DNA of 64,000 nt from JAYFQF01 sp034927285. Lineage in GTDB: Bacteria > Bacillota > Peptococcia > DRI-13 > UBA5745. Below the pieces are notes generated by a model. It ran no database searches. It saw nothing but the letters and a program-made list of their open reading frames with translations, and had not been told where the DNA came from. The position numbers and the translations under genes were made by a program. Shown here piece after piece: positions 1 to 8,156 of this stretch. The stretch lies in contig JAYFQF010000004.1 in the NCBI GenBank assembly GCA_034927285.1, forward strand, positions 1 to 64,000, given 5' to 3'. Numbering within the stretch: the stretch's first letter is position 1; every line of letters starts with the position of its first letter.

Positions 1-1
1 T

Positions 2-1069
2 CCCTATTCCGTATGGATGCCCCTGGCGGCTCTGGTTAACGCTACCGACGCTCCGAACAAAGCGGCGCTTTTAACGGCCCTGAGCGCCGCCGGGATCAGC
101 GAGGATGAGATTAATCAGGCGGCTTCCCGGATGTTATATGATCTGACGAACCAAAGAGAGAAAAAGTATGCCGAAGAGCAAGGCGAACAATTCCATGACC
201 CGCTGAAAATCGCCAACGCGATTTTTGTCGGGAAAAACGTAAGCCTGAAAAAGGATTTTGCCCAGGTGTTTATGGATTATTACCGGGGCAGCGTGCTGAA
301 TGTGGATTTCGATTCTCCCCAGGCCGTCCAGGCTGTAAACAAATGGGCCGCTGAAAATACCGAAGGCCTGATTAGCGATATTGTGCAGGAATTCGAGCCT
401 GAAACCGTAGCCGCCCTGGCCAATGCGATTTATTTTTCCGACAGGTGGGATTGGGAATTCGATCCCGAAAAGACCACGGAAGATGTATTCCATTCGCCTG
501 GGGGAGAGACCAAAGCCTTTTATATGCTGCGTGAAGGAGACGGCCAACGATATTATGAGGACGACCGGGTCCAGGCCATGCCCCTGAGGTTTAAGACCGG
601 CGGCGGTTTGTATATCATCCTGCCAAAGGATGGGGATGCAAAGGGCCTGCTTACCTCCATGACCAGCGAATACTTTGAGGAAATCAGCCGGGGCTCGAGC
701 AATGCCTCGGGAAAGCTTCTGCTGCCCCGCTTTTCCATTGAAAGCCCCGTAATGCAGCTGAAGGATACCCTGACGACCCTGGGCGTGCCTTTGTTTGACA
801 AAACCGCCGCTCCGCTCACCGGAGGTCTGCTGGAGGAAAAAATACCGGCGTGGCTTTCCAGCGCCGCCCATAAAGCGGTGATCGAGGTTGACGAAAAAGG
901 CACTACCGCCGCCGCGGTGACGGTGGTGGCGGTGGGAGCCACTTCGATGCCTCTTCCTACCGAACCCTTTGAAATGAATTGTAATAAACCTTTTGTCTTT
1001 GTCCTGTACGGGGACACCTATGACGGCGGGAATCAGATCTTGTTCACCGGCATAGTGAACCGGCCGTAA
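2..1069 (+). CDS. Serpin family serine protease inhibitor (5'-truncated by window edge)
   Basis: The reading frame is already open at the first bases (PYSVWMPLAALVNA), which matches the 'ISPYSI..AL..L' block found some 30-50 residues into a serpin, so the true start lies outside the window. The C-terminus carries the hallmarks of the fold: a hinge before the reactive loop (VDEKGTTAAAVTVVAVGA, small residues as in inhibitory serpins) and the closing block FEMNCNKPFVFVLYG...ILFTGIVNRP. Family knowledge: serpins trap proteases by inserting the cleaved loop into a beta sheet. The likely P1 region follows the hinge (near ATSMPLP) but I cannot assign the target protease. Whether it is exported cannot be judged because the N-terminus is missing. 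A terminator follows directly. Confidence 0.9.
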   Translation, partial: PYSVWMPLAALVNATDAPNKAALLTALSAAGISEDEINQAASRMLYDLTNQREKKYAEEQGEQFHDPLKIANAIFVGKNVSLKKDFAQVFMDYYRGSVLNVDFDSPQAVQAVNKWAAENTEGLISDIVQEFEPETVAALANAIYFSDRWDWEFDPEKTTEDVFHSPGGETKAFYMLREGDGQRYYEDDRVQAMPLRFKTGGGLYIILPKDGDAKGLLTSMTSEYFEEISRGSSNASGKLLLPRFSIESPVMQLKDTLTTLGVPLFDKTAAPLTGGLLEEKIPAWLSSAAHKAVIEVDEKGTTAAAVTVVAVGATSMPLPTEPFEMNCNKPFVFVLYGDTYDGGNQILFTGIVNRP

Positions 1070-1098
1070 GCGGCTTGCCGATCCTGATTCTGCGGCAG

Positions 1099-1152
1099 AA
1101 AAAAGCACCCGGAGCCCAACGCCTGTATGGCGGAAGGCCGGGTGCTTTTTTC
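1099..1152. terminator. Bidirectional intrinsic terminator between serpin and CoA-disulfide reductase genes
   Basis: An inverted repeat GCACCCGG (1105-1112) / CCGGGTGC (1138-1145) is flanked by an A-tract on the left and a T-tract (1146-1151) on the right. It can therefore stop both the rightward serpin transcript and the leftward reductase transcript that ends at 1233. Confidence 0.8.
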
Positions 1153-1232
1153 TGGTTTATCCTATCGGCTGCCTGAAGTCATTGCTGAATCCCGGGGCTT
1201 ATTTCGGTCCGGCACCCCGTGCCTGCTGCGGT

Positions 1233-2936
1233 TCAGTCCCGGGGCAGGCGGCTGCCCCGGGGGCGGCCGGCATCGCCGGCGCACAGCTGCTCTTGCATCA
1301 CGGCGGCATAAAGCCGCCAGCCTCCGGCCAGATGAGCACAGTCATAGCCTTTCTGGCTCAGAATGCGACAAGCGATATAACTGCGCAGGCCGCTTTCGCA
1401 GATCACGCAAATCCGCTTGGCGGCGTCCAGCTTATCCAGGCTCATGCGCAGCTGAGGAAGAGGGATATTAATGGCTTCCTCCAGATGGCCGGCGGCAAAT
1501 TCTCTTTCGCTGCGGACGTCGATGATCTGTACCCGGGGGTCCGAGGACAAAAAATCCAGGTCATGCCAGTAAAACTGCTCCACCTTGCCGGTCAGCAGGT
1601 TTTCGATAACATAACCCATCATATTTACCGGGTCCTTGGCGGAGGAAAAAGGCGGCGCGTAACAAAGCTCCAGGTCTGTCAGCTCATAGGCGGTCATGCC
1701 GGCCCGGATAGCGGTGGCCAGTACGTCCAGGCGCTTATCCACCCCGTCAAAACCTGTGGCCTGAGCCCCCAGAAGCCGGCCGGTGCCTTTTTCAAAAAGG
1801 ACCTTCAGGCTGATGTTGGAGGCTCCGGGGTAATAGGAAGCATGGCTGGCGGACCAGGTATAGGCTTTACCGAAATCCAGTCCCGCCGCCTGGGCGGTTT
1901 TTTCGTTCAGTCCGGTGGCGGCCGCGGTCATCTCAAAAATCTTCAGCACCGAGGAACCCTGGCTGCCGTTAAATACGCTGGGAATACCGCAGATATTGTC
2001 GGCGGCGATCCGGCCCTGTTTGTTAGCGGGACCCGCCAGGGCGATCATGACAGGCTGGCCGGTAATGAAATGACGGACTTCCACCGCATCGCCTACGGCA
2101 TAGATATCCGGATTACTGGTCTGCAGATGGCGGTCGGTAACGATGCCGCCTCTGAAGTTCAGTCTAAGGCCCGCTCCCCGGGCCAGGCCGCTGTCAGGAC
2201 GGACCCCTGTGGAAATCAGTACCAGCTGAGCGGTGAGGATCTGCTTTTTCAGCTGGATCTCCAGGTTCTCGTCCCCCTGGGGCCGGAAGGCCAAAGGAGT
2301 ATCATCGAAGATCAGCTTAACGCCTTTTTGGCGCAGGTAATGATGGACGCCGCAGGCCATGTCGTAGTCCAAAGACGGGATTAGGTGGTCGGAGCGCTGG
2401 ACGATGGTGACGCTTAAGCCGGCTGCTACAAAATTTTCTGCCATTTCCAGGCCGATATAGCCGCCGCCGATGATCACCGCGGAAGCCGGTTTCTTTTCTT
2501 CGATAAAATTCCGGATAGCATAGGTATCCGGGATGGTCCGCAAGGTAAAGATCCGGGGATCGTCAATCCCCGGCAAATCGGGAACCGAAGGCTCGGCTCC
2601 GGGAGAGAGGATCAGTTTGTCGTAAGGCTCGTCATAAATCATGCCGCTGGACAGGTTTTTTACGGTGACCCTTTTTTCTTCGGCTTTAATGGCGATGACC
2701 TCCTGACGGATACGGACGTCCACCCGGAACCGGGATTTAAAGCTTTCCGGCGTCTGTAAAGTCAGGGCTTTTTTGTCGGAAATTTCACCTCCGACATAGT
2801 AGGGCAGACCGCAGTTGGCGTAGGAAATATACTCTCCCCGCTCAAACAGCACGATTTTGGCCTGCTCATCCAGCCGGCGTAATCGGGCGGCCGCTGAAGC
2901 TCCGCCGGCTACGCCTCCGATAATCACAACCTTCAT
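1233..2936 (-). CDS. cdr: CoA-disulfide reductase with C-terminal rhodanese domain
   Basis: A 567-residue FAD/NAD(P)-dependent disulfide reductase. The N-terminus has the FAD Rossmann motif VVIIGGVAGGASAAARLRR, and the single redox cysteine sits in SYANCGLPYY near residue 43, as in CoA-disulfide reductases. A second dinucleotide motif (VIIGGGYIGLEMAE) binds NAD(P)H. From about residue 450 a rhodanese domain follows (DVRSEREFAAGHLEEAINIP, then the active loop CESGLRS). The fusion is the CoADR-Rhd architecture, linked in the literature to CoA-disulfide, CoA-persulfide or polysulfide reduction. Start: aaggagag lies 5 nt before the ATG. The next gene upstream on this strand is thioredoxin 30 bp away, so the two probably form a thiol/persulfide redox operon. 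CoA disulfide versus persulfide as substrate cannot be told from sequence. Confidence 0.88.
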   Translation of the reverse strand: MKVVIIGGVAGGASAAARLRRLDEQAKIVLFERGEYISYANCGLPYYVGGEISDKKALTLQTPESFKSRFRVDVRIRQEVIAIKAEEKRVTVKNLSSGMIYDEPYDKLILSPGAEPSVPDLPGIDDPRIFTLRTIPDTYAIRNFIEEKKPASAVIIGGGYIGLEMAENFVAAGLSVTIVQRSDHLIPSLDYDMACGVHHYLRQKGVKLIFDDTPLAFRPQGDENLEIQLKKQILTAQLVLISTGVRPDSGLARGAGLRLNFRGGIVTDRHLQTSNPDIYAVGDAVEVRHFITGQPVMIALAGPANKQGRIAADNICGIPSVFNGSQGSSVLKIFEMTAAATGLNEKTAQAAGLDFGKAYTWSASHASYYPGASNISLKVLFEKGTGRLLGAQATGFDGVDKRLDVLATAIRAGMTAYELTDLELCYAPPFSSAKDPVNMMGYVIENLLTGKVEQFYWHDLDFLSSDPRVQIIDVRSEREFAAGHLEEAINIPLPQLRMSLDKLDAAKRICVICESGLRSYIACRILSQKGYDCAHLAGGWRLYAAVMQEQLCAGDAGRPRGSRLPRD

Positions 2937-2966
2937 GTCACTCTCCTTACTGCTGAAAACCGGAAA

Positions 2967-3278
2967 TCAGCCCAATAATTTCAGGATTTCTTCTTTGGGT
3001 TTTACCCCCACGGAGGTGCCTTTGACCCGGCCGTCCTTAAAGGCCATCACGGTGGGAATCCCCATGATGCCGAAATGACCCGCCAACTCCGGCTCCTCGT
3101 CGGCATTGACTTTACAGACCTTTACTCCGGGGTGTCCCTCAGCGGCGATTTCCTCGATGATCGGAGAAAGGATTTTGCAGGGGCCACACCAATCAGCCCA
3201 AAAATCCACCAGCACCGTAACGCTGGTCTCCAGAACCTCCAGGTTAAAGTTATCCTTGGTCAAATGAATTACACTCAT
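2967..3278 (-). CDS. trxA: Thioredoxin
   Basis: A 103-residue protein of standard thioredoxin length with the active site WADWCGPCK and the cis-proline loop GIMGIPTVMAF. It reduces protein disulfides in the cytoplasm using electrons from a thioredoxin reductase not seen here. I chose the internal ATG (MSVIHLTKDNF) because aaaggagg precedes it at normal spacing. A longer reading is open to 3338 but adds a non-homologous leader. It lies immediately upstream of, and co-directional with, the CoA-disulfide reductase gene. Confidence 0.93.
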   Translation of the reverse strand: MSVIHLTKDNFNLEVLETSVTVLVDFWADWCGPCKILSPIIEEIAAEGHPGVKVCKVNADEEPELAGHFGIMGIPTVMAFKDGRVKGTSVGVKPKEEILKLLG

Positions 3279-3445
3279 GGAAAATCCTCCTTTTGGTAAA
3301 AAAATAAACTTGCATTTATTATATCCTATTTTGCCCAAAAGTAACGGCTTTTCTGGAAAATACCTTTATATTTTCTTAACCCTGGATATAGATGGATAAT
3401 TCCGGCGAAACTAGGAAAGGAAAAGCGATAAGGAAGTGATGGCCG

Positions 3446-5062
3446 TTGCTCTTTGAGTATATCATGCGAAAACTGCGTTATATGATCAGTTCCAGGCACA
3501 ATCAGCAGGTAAGCGGCGACGAGGCCGCCAAAACCAGGGCCGGAAATACGGCGGAAATAAAGAAAAGCCTTGAAGAAAATCTGAAAGCCCTGAAGGCCGC
3601 CCTGGGCGATGCTCAGGATTTGAAAGTGCATTCCTTCAGGTTCGGGGCGGATAACGGTTTGGCCGGGGCGCTGATCTTTATCGACGGGCTGGTTTCAGAC
3701 TCCATTCTCACCGAGAGGATCCTGCGTCCGCTGAAAAATTGGCAGGCGGGTGAGGGCCGGCTTCCGGCGGAAGCCGGGCTGCTGGACCTGTTGGCCCAGG
3801 AGGTGCTGTGCGCCTCCAGCGCAAAAAACGCCGTGTCGGTATCGGAGCTTGTGACAGGCTGCTTGTGGGGCGATACGGTCCTTTTGGTGGACGGCTGCGC
3901 CGGCGGGCTTGTGATTAATTCCAAGGGCTGGGAAAAACGGACCGTTTCCGAGCCCCAGTCCGAATCGGTGGTGCGGGGCCCCCGGGAAGGCTTCACCGAA
4001 AATCTGCGCACCAACACTTCGCTGATCCGTCGCAAGATCCGCAACGGACAATTAAAAATGGAGCAGATGACCGTTGGCCGCAAAACCCATACCGGGGTGT
4101 GCCTGATGTACCTTGAGGGGGTGGCAAACCCCAGGGTGGTGGAAACGGTTAAATATCGTATAGGCAAGCTTGATGTGGAATCGATATTGGAAACCGGCTA
4201 TATTGAAGAGTATATCGAAGACGCGCCTTTTTCACCATTCAGTACCATAGGATACAGTGAAAAACCCGACGTGGTGGCGGCGAAAATCCTGGAAGGCCGG
4301 GTGGCCATCCTGGTGGACGGTACGCCTTTTGTGCTGACCGCTCCGATGATTTTTGCCGAGAGCTTTCAAACCGCCGAAGATTACTATAACCGGTCGCTGT
4401 ATGCGAGCATGATCCGGATCCTGCGTTTTATCGCCTTTATGATCACGGTATTTGGGCCGGCGGTGTATATCGCCCTTGTTTCCTTTCAGCATGAGCTGAT
4501 CCCCACCACGCTGCTGTTCTCTTTCGCGAAGGCCCGGGAAGGAACCCCCTTTCCCTCTTTTGCCGAGGCGATCATTATGGTGTTTGCTTTCGAGATACTG
4601 CGGGAAGCCGGGGTCCGGCTGCCCCGGCCGGTGGGGCAGGCCATCAGCATCGTGGGTGCCCTGGTCATGGGCGACGCCGCCGTAAACGCCGGTATTGTCG
4701 GCGCTCCCATGGTGATTGTCATTGCCATCACGGCGGTGGCCGGGTTTTTGGTGCCCACTCAAAATGACGCGGCTTCGCTGCTCCGTATCGTGATGATGGC
4801 TTTAGCGGCGTTTATCGGATTTTACGGCGTGGCCTTTGGCTTTCTTGGGATGCTGGTGCATCTGGCCACCCTGGAATCCTTTGGCGTGGCGTATCTCGGT
4901 GACTTTGACGACGCCGAAGACGCAAAGGATATTTTTATCCGTATGCCGCTCTGGTCGATGACTAAGCGGCCCCCGGAGATTGCCCGGGGCGATATCAGGC
5001 GCGGCCGGGGGTTTATTCCGCCCCTCCGCCCCCATGCGCCGGAGGAAGGTGAGGAGCCGTGA
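3446..5062 (+). CDS. gerA: Spore germination protein, GerA (A-subunit) family
   Basis: About 538 residues, typical of GerAA-type receptor subunits. A soluble N-terminal half carries the family signature region (ENLRTNTSLIRRKIRNGQLKMEQMTVGRKTHT and DAPFSPFSTIGYSEKPD). A membrane half follows with about five helices (SMIRILRFIAFMITVFGPAVYIAL onward) and a proline-rich tail. Known role: sits in the inner spore membrane and with the B and C subunits senses germinants such as amino acids. The start taken is TTG at 3446; an ATG 17 nt further (MRKLRYMI) is possible. Its stop overlaps the GTG start of the C subunit, so the genes are translationally coupled. Confidence 0.93.
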   Translation: MLFEYIMRKLRYMISSRHNQQVSGDEAAKTRAGNTAEIKKSLEENLKALKAALGDAQDLKVHSFRFGADNGLAGALIFIDGLVSDSILTERILRPLKNWQAGEGRLPAEAGLLDLLAQEVLCASSAKNAVSVSELVTGCLWGDTVLLVDGCAGGLVINSKGWEKRTVSEPQSESVVRGPREGFTENLRTNTSLIRRKIRNGQLKMEQMTVGRKTHTGVCLMYLEGVANPRVVETVKYRIGKLDVESILETGYIEEYIEDAPFSPFSTIGYSEKPDVVAAKILEGRVAILVDGTPFVLTAPMIFAESFQTAEDYYNRSLYASMIRILRFIAFMITVFGPAVYIALVSFQHELIPTTLLFSFAKAREGTPFPSFAEAIIMVFAFEILREAGVRLPRPVGQAISIVGALVMGDAAVNAGIVGAPMVIVIAITAVAGFLVPTQNDAASLLRIVMMALAAFIGFYGVAFGFLGMLVHLATLESFGVAYLGDFDDAEDAKDIFIRMPLWSMTKRPPEIARGDIRRGRGFIPPLRPHAPEEGEEP

Positions 5063-6240
5063 CGTCTGCCCGTCTGAAACCCATTGCGGTCATGCTCCTG
5101 CTGCTGCCGCTGTCTGCAATGGGTTTAACCGGCTGCTGGGACAGCAGGGAAATCGAAGATCAGTTTATCCTTACCGCCATAGCTATAGATGTGTCCGATA
5201 ACCCCGGCGAGATCAGCGTTACGGCGCAGGTGGCGGATATCACGAAAGGAGAGAGCGGTTCGGGCCAGGCCGGCAAAAGCGGCAATGCGTCCATCGTGAT
5301 CAAAACTACCGGTGATTCTCTGATGACCTGTTTAACGGAGATGGATCGGGACAGCAGCCACAAGCTGTTATTTCATCATAACCAGATCCGGGTCTTCGGC
5401 ATGGAAATGGCCCGGCAGGGAATCAAAAAACATTTGGATATGATTATGCGGGATCAAAAGGCCCGCCTGGAGGTTCCCCTGGCAATAGTTGACCAGCGCG
5501 GCGAGGAGGCCCTTACGGCCACCCTGGCCGAGATGCCGATTTCCGGGATTTATCTGGGAGAAGTGTTTGAAAACCAGGCCAAAATCTCCCCGCAATACCG
5601 GGTACGCTTACTGGATTTTGTGCAAAGGCTTCTGGATGACGCCGCGGCGCCGGTAATCCCGATCATCAGGGTGGAGGGGGAAGGAGGCAAGCAAGAAATC
5701 AAGATGGCCGGCATGGCGGTATTTCATAACGACCGGATGATCGGCCGTTTGACCAACGACGAAGCCCTGGGCTATATTTTATCCTTTGACAAGGTGAAAA
5801 GATGCAATATAGAAGTTTTTGAGGGAACCGACAGAGCCGGATTGCATATTGCCTCATCAGAGTGTAAAAGAGAGGTGACGCTGCGGCAGGACGGGGGCGT
5901 GCGGGTGTCTTTAATGATAGACGCGGCGGCGGAGCTTGGTCAGGTCTATGGATTTAAGAAAATGAAGCCTCCGGAGCTATTGAAGCATCTGGAAAAGCTG
6001 GCCCAGGAAGAAATAAAGGATAAAATTACCGGCTGCTTTTTGACCGCCCAGGGCCTGGACGCCGACATTTTCGGCTTCTGCACCATGGTATCCAAAAAAT
6101 ACCCCGGGCAATGGAGCGGGATGAAAGACCGCTGGGACCAGGTGTTTTCGGATATTGAGCTAAGCGTGCAGGTGAAGGTTAAGCTCTCCGGGACCGGCCA
6201 GATCGTCCAGTCTTTGGAAATGGAGGAAAACATGAAATGA
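5059..6240 (+). CDS. gerC: Spore germination lipoprotein, Ger(x)C (C-subunit) family
   Basis: A 393-residue lipoprotein. The signal peptide ends in the lipobox LTGC, and GCWDSREIEDQ directly after it is the family hallmark. The rest matches the three-domain GerC architecture, with conserved EIE..LTAIAIDV early and QEEIKDKITGC late. It is the membrane-anchored C subunit of the germinant receptor, lipidated by Lgt. The GTG start overlaps the TGA of the A-subunit gene by 4 nt, and its own TGA overlaps the ATG of the B-subunit gene. Confidence 0.93.
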   Translation: MTSARLKPIAVMLLLLPLSAMGLTGCWDSREIEDQFILTAIAIDVSDNPGEISVTAQVADITKGESGSGQAGKSGNASIVIKTTGDSLMTCLTEMDRDSSHKLLFHHNQIRVFGMEMARQGIKKHLDMIMRDQKARLEVPLAIVDQRGEEALTATLAEMPISGIYLGEVFENQAKISPQYRVRLLDFVQRLLDDAAAPVIPIIRVEGEGGKQEIKMAGMAVFHNDRMIGRLTNDEALGYILSFDKVKRCNIEVFEGTDRAGLHIASSECKREVTLRQDGGVRVSLMIDAAAELGQVYGFKKMKPPELLKHLEKLAQEEIKDKITGCFLTAQGLDADIFGFCTMVSKKYPGQWSGMKDRWDQVFSDIELSVQVKVKLSGTGQIVQSLEMEENMK

Positions 6241-7370
6241 AAATCGATAAATCCCAGATTTCCGGCAAACAGTTTATGTTCACCGTGGCGTTTTTCCTCC
6301 AGGCCTCCGCCCTGCTGACTTCCTTTCTTGCCGGCGTTACAAAAAATGAGGCCTGGATTCCGGTGATCATCGGCAGTATACTCTGCCTGCCCCTCATTTT
6401 TTTGTTCCGGACCCTGATGGTGATGTTTCCGGATAAAAACCTTTTACAGGTACTGGAGGAAGTATACGGGCGGGTATTGGGCAAAATCCTCGGGGCGTCC
6501 TACGTCTGGTTTTTTCTTACCCTTGCCGCGGCCAATATGATCGACATCGGTGATTTTGCCATGATTACCTTCGCGACGGAAACACCCAATGTGGTGCTGA
6601 CGCTTATCTGCGTATTGGTGACGGTTTGGGCCGTCCGCCACGGCTTCAAGGTAGTCTCGCGGTACAGCAAACTTTTTACCATTGTAGAGTTTATTATCGT
6701 TGGGGTTTCTTTCGTCCTGCTGCTTAACCAGATGGACTTCACAAACCTGCTGCCCGTATTCAGGCAGCCGGCCGTCAAGTATGTGCAGAGCATCCACATC
6801 ATCGCGACGATTCCCTGCGGGGAGCTTGTGATATTCCTGATGGTTACGCCCTGCGTAAAAAAGCTGACCCCCCGGGAGGCTACAAAATATTGGTTTGGCG
6901 GGTTTGCCATCGGCATGAGCATACTGCTGGCCGTACTGCTGCGGGATATTGCGGTTTTGGGGAACGCCCTTCATCTGTTTGCGCTGCCGGGTCTGGTAAC
7001 CCTGCGTCTGGTAAACCTGGGCGAGGCGCTGAGCCGCATGGAAATCATCTTTGCGGTGGCCCTTGTGATGCTGCTGTTTTTTAAGATTACAGTACTGTGC
7101 TACGTTTCGGCGTTGGCCATTGCCCAGCTTTTTCAAACCACCCAATACAAGCGTCTCGCGCTGGTCGTCGGTATTTTGATCATGGTCTACGCCCCTACGT
7201 TGTACCCAAGCTCCGTGGAGCATACCGTCTCCGCGCAAACCATCGTGCCGTTTATCTGGACGCCCTTTCAGATTCTGCTGCCGGCGTTAACCTATATCCT
7301 TGCCAAAGTCCGCAAGCTGCCCAGGACGGCCGCGGAGGCAGTAAAAGGACAGGAGGTGCAGCGTATATGA
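6237..7370 (+). CDS. gerB: Spore germination permease, GerB (B-subunit) family
   Basis: A 377-residue integral membrane protein with about ten hydrophobic segments, of the APC-superfamily endospore germination permease family. The start (KSQISGKQFMFTVAFFLQASALLT) matches the family pattern of a short cytoplasmic lead followed by an unwound first helix. By analogy with GerBB it holds the amino-acid germinant binding site. ATGA overlaps join it to the C subunit upstream and to a small membrane ORF downstream. Confidence 0.92.
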   Translation: MKIDKSQISGKQFMFTVAFFLQASALLTSFLAGVTKNEAWIPVIIGSILCLPLIFLFRTLMVMFPDKNLLQVLEEVYGRVLGKILGASYVWFFLTLAAANMIDIGDFAMITFATETPNVVLTLICVLVTVWAVRHGFKVVSRYSKLFTIVEFIIVGVSFVLLLNQMDFTNLLPVFRQPAVKYVQSIHIIATIPCGELVIFLMVTPCVKKLTPREATKYWFGGFAIGMSILLAVLLRDIAVLGNALHLFALPGLVTLRLVNLGEALSRMEIIFAVALVMLLFFKITVLCYVSALAIAQLFQTTQYKRLALVVGILIMVYAPTLYPSSVEHTVSAQTIVPFIWTPFQILLPALTYILAKVRKLPRTAAEAVKGQEVQRI

Positions 7371-7585
7371 TCTGGGCGGTCATCGGCGGCTTTGCGCTTA
7401 TTGCGTGGCTGGATTTCCTGCCTTTGATCCGGCGGAAAAAGTGGCGGGCCGCAGCGGCGTTTATCTGCGTATTTGCTGCCGCGCTGACGCTGGAGCTATT
7501 GACGGTATTAAATATCGAAATCCCAAGCACGTTGTCCGCCTGTGAGGACTTCATCCGGTGGCTGGGCCTGGGATATTCGCCTTAA
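7367..7585 (+). CDS. Small two-helix membrane protein at the end of the germination operon
   Basis: A 72-residue protein: one helix (IWAVIGGFALIAWLDFLPLI), a basic hinge (RRKKWR), a second helix (AAAAFICVFAAALTLELLTVL) and a short tail. Its ATG overlaps the stop of the permease gene (ATGA), so it belongs to the operon. Some Bacillus gerA-type operons carry a fourth 'D' gene encoding a two-helix protein of about 75 residues that modulates germination. Size, topology and position fit that class, but I see no decisive motif, so the equivalence is inference. Confidence 0.75.
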   Translation: MIWAVIGGFALIAWLDFLPLIRRKKWRAAAAFICVFAAALTLELLTVLNIEIPSTLSACEDFIRWLGLGYSP

Positions 7586-7734
7586 CCCGCTGCGGAACCG
7601 GTAAAAACGTCCCCAAGGGGCCAGGACAGGCGATGTTTTATGCGGGGCCCGGCTTCTCTTTTCCGGGAAAAGCATAAAAAAGTTCCTTTTGCCGATACTA
7701 TGACCAAAAGTTTAAATGCAAAGGGGGACAAAGG

Positions 7735-8037
7735 ATGACGGACAGACAAGGCCAACAATATACGGGCGCTTTGGACGCCGGCTATTTTGACTTCCAGGCC
7801 GCCGAAGCGGAAGCGGAGAAGGCCGGCCGGGAAAAAAGGCGGGAGCAAGAAGAAAAAAAACAAGGCAAGGCCGCAGATCCCGGCAAAGGGAAGGCGGAGG
7901 GCATGAGCTGGGAATTTTCCCGGCCCTTTTTCGGGGATGACGGCACGGATTTTGATTTTGACCAGGCCGACGACCTGCATCAGCGCCCCGGCGGTAATTC
8001 CCGGGATTTTGAGGAGCTTCATCGCCGCAGGAACTAG
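7735..8037 (+). CDS. Hypothetical highly charged small protein
   Basis: A 100-residue hypothetical protein with a good Shine-Dalgarno (AAAGGGGGA) before the ATG. The middle is a Glu/Lys/Arg-rich stretch (EAEKAGREKRREQEEKKQGK) likely to be helical, and the C-terminal third is Asp/Phe-rich (FFGDDGTDFDFDQADD). No membrane segment and no family recognised. It could be a small spore-related or nucleic-acid-associated protein, but that is speculation. A 166-codon frame on the opposite strand overlaps it; the plus-strand reading is preferred for its ribosome site and direction with neighbours. Confidence 0.5.
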   Translation: MTDRQGQQYTGALDAGYFDFQAAEAEAEKAGREKRREQEEKKQGKAADPGKGKAEGMSWEFSRPFFGDDGTDFDFDQADDLHQRPGGNSRDFEELHRRRN

Positions 8038-8101
8038 GGTCCGCCGGCAGCCGGCGGCAGGGTCCCGGCAGGAAAAACCCAAGTCTCTCCGCCGCTTTTC
8101 C

Positions 8102-8150
8102 TTGACGGAAATGGCCTTATCCCATACAATACAAGTATGGAATAAGGAGG
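8102..8150 (+). promoter_or_regulatory. Sigma-A type promoter and ribosome binding site of pcrA
   Basis: TTGACG (8102-8107) and TACAAT (8125-8130) are separated by exactly 17 bp. The AAGGAGG Shine-Dalgarno at 8144-8150 leads into the ATG at 8157. The predicted leader is only about 20 nt, so no leader-based control is expected. Confidence 0.8.
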
Positions 8151-8156
8151 CGGATT

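Noticed and set aside
134..1108. A 324-codon minus-strand frame opposite the serpin gene
   Set aside because: No ribosome site or recognisable domains, and the plus strand encodes a clear serpin.
1182..2384. A 400-codon plus-strand frame opposite the CoA-disulfide reductase
   Set aside because: Composition is that of a shadow of the reductase gene; no family features.
7582..8082. A 166-codon minus-strand frame with hydrophobic stretches
   Set aside because: It overlaps a plus-strand frame with a good Shine-Dalgarno and the gene direction of its neighbours; the hydrophobic run is the complement of a Glu/Lys-rich stretch.
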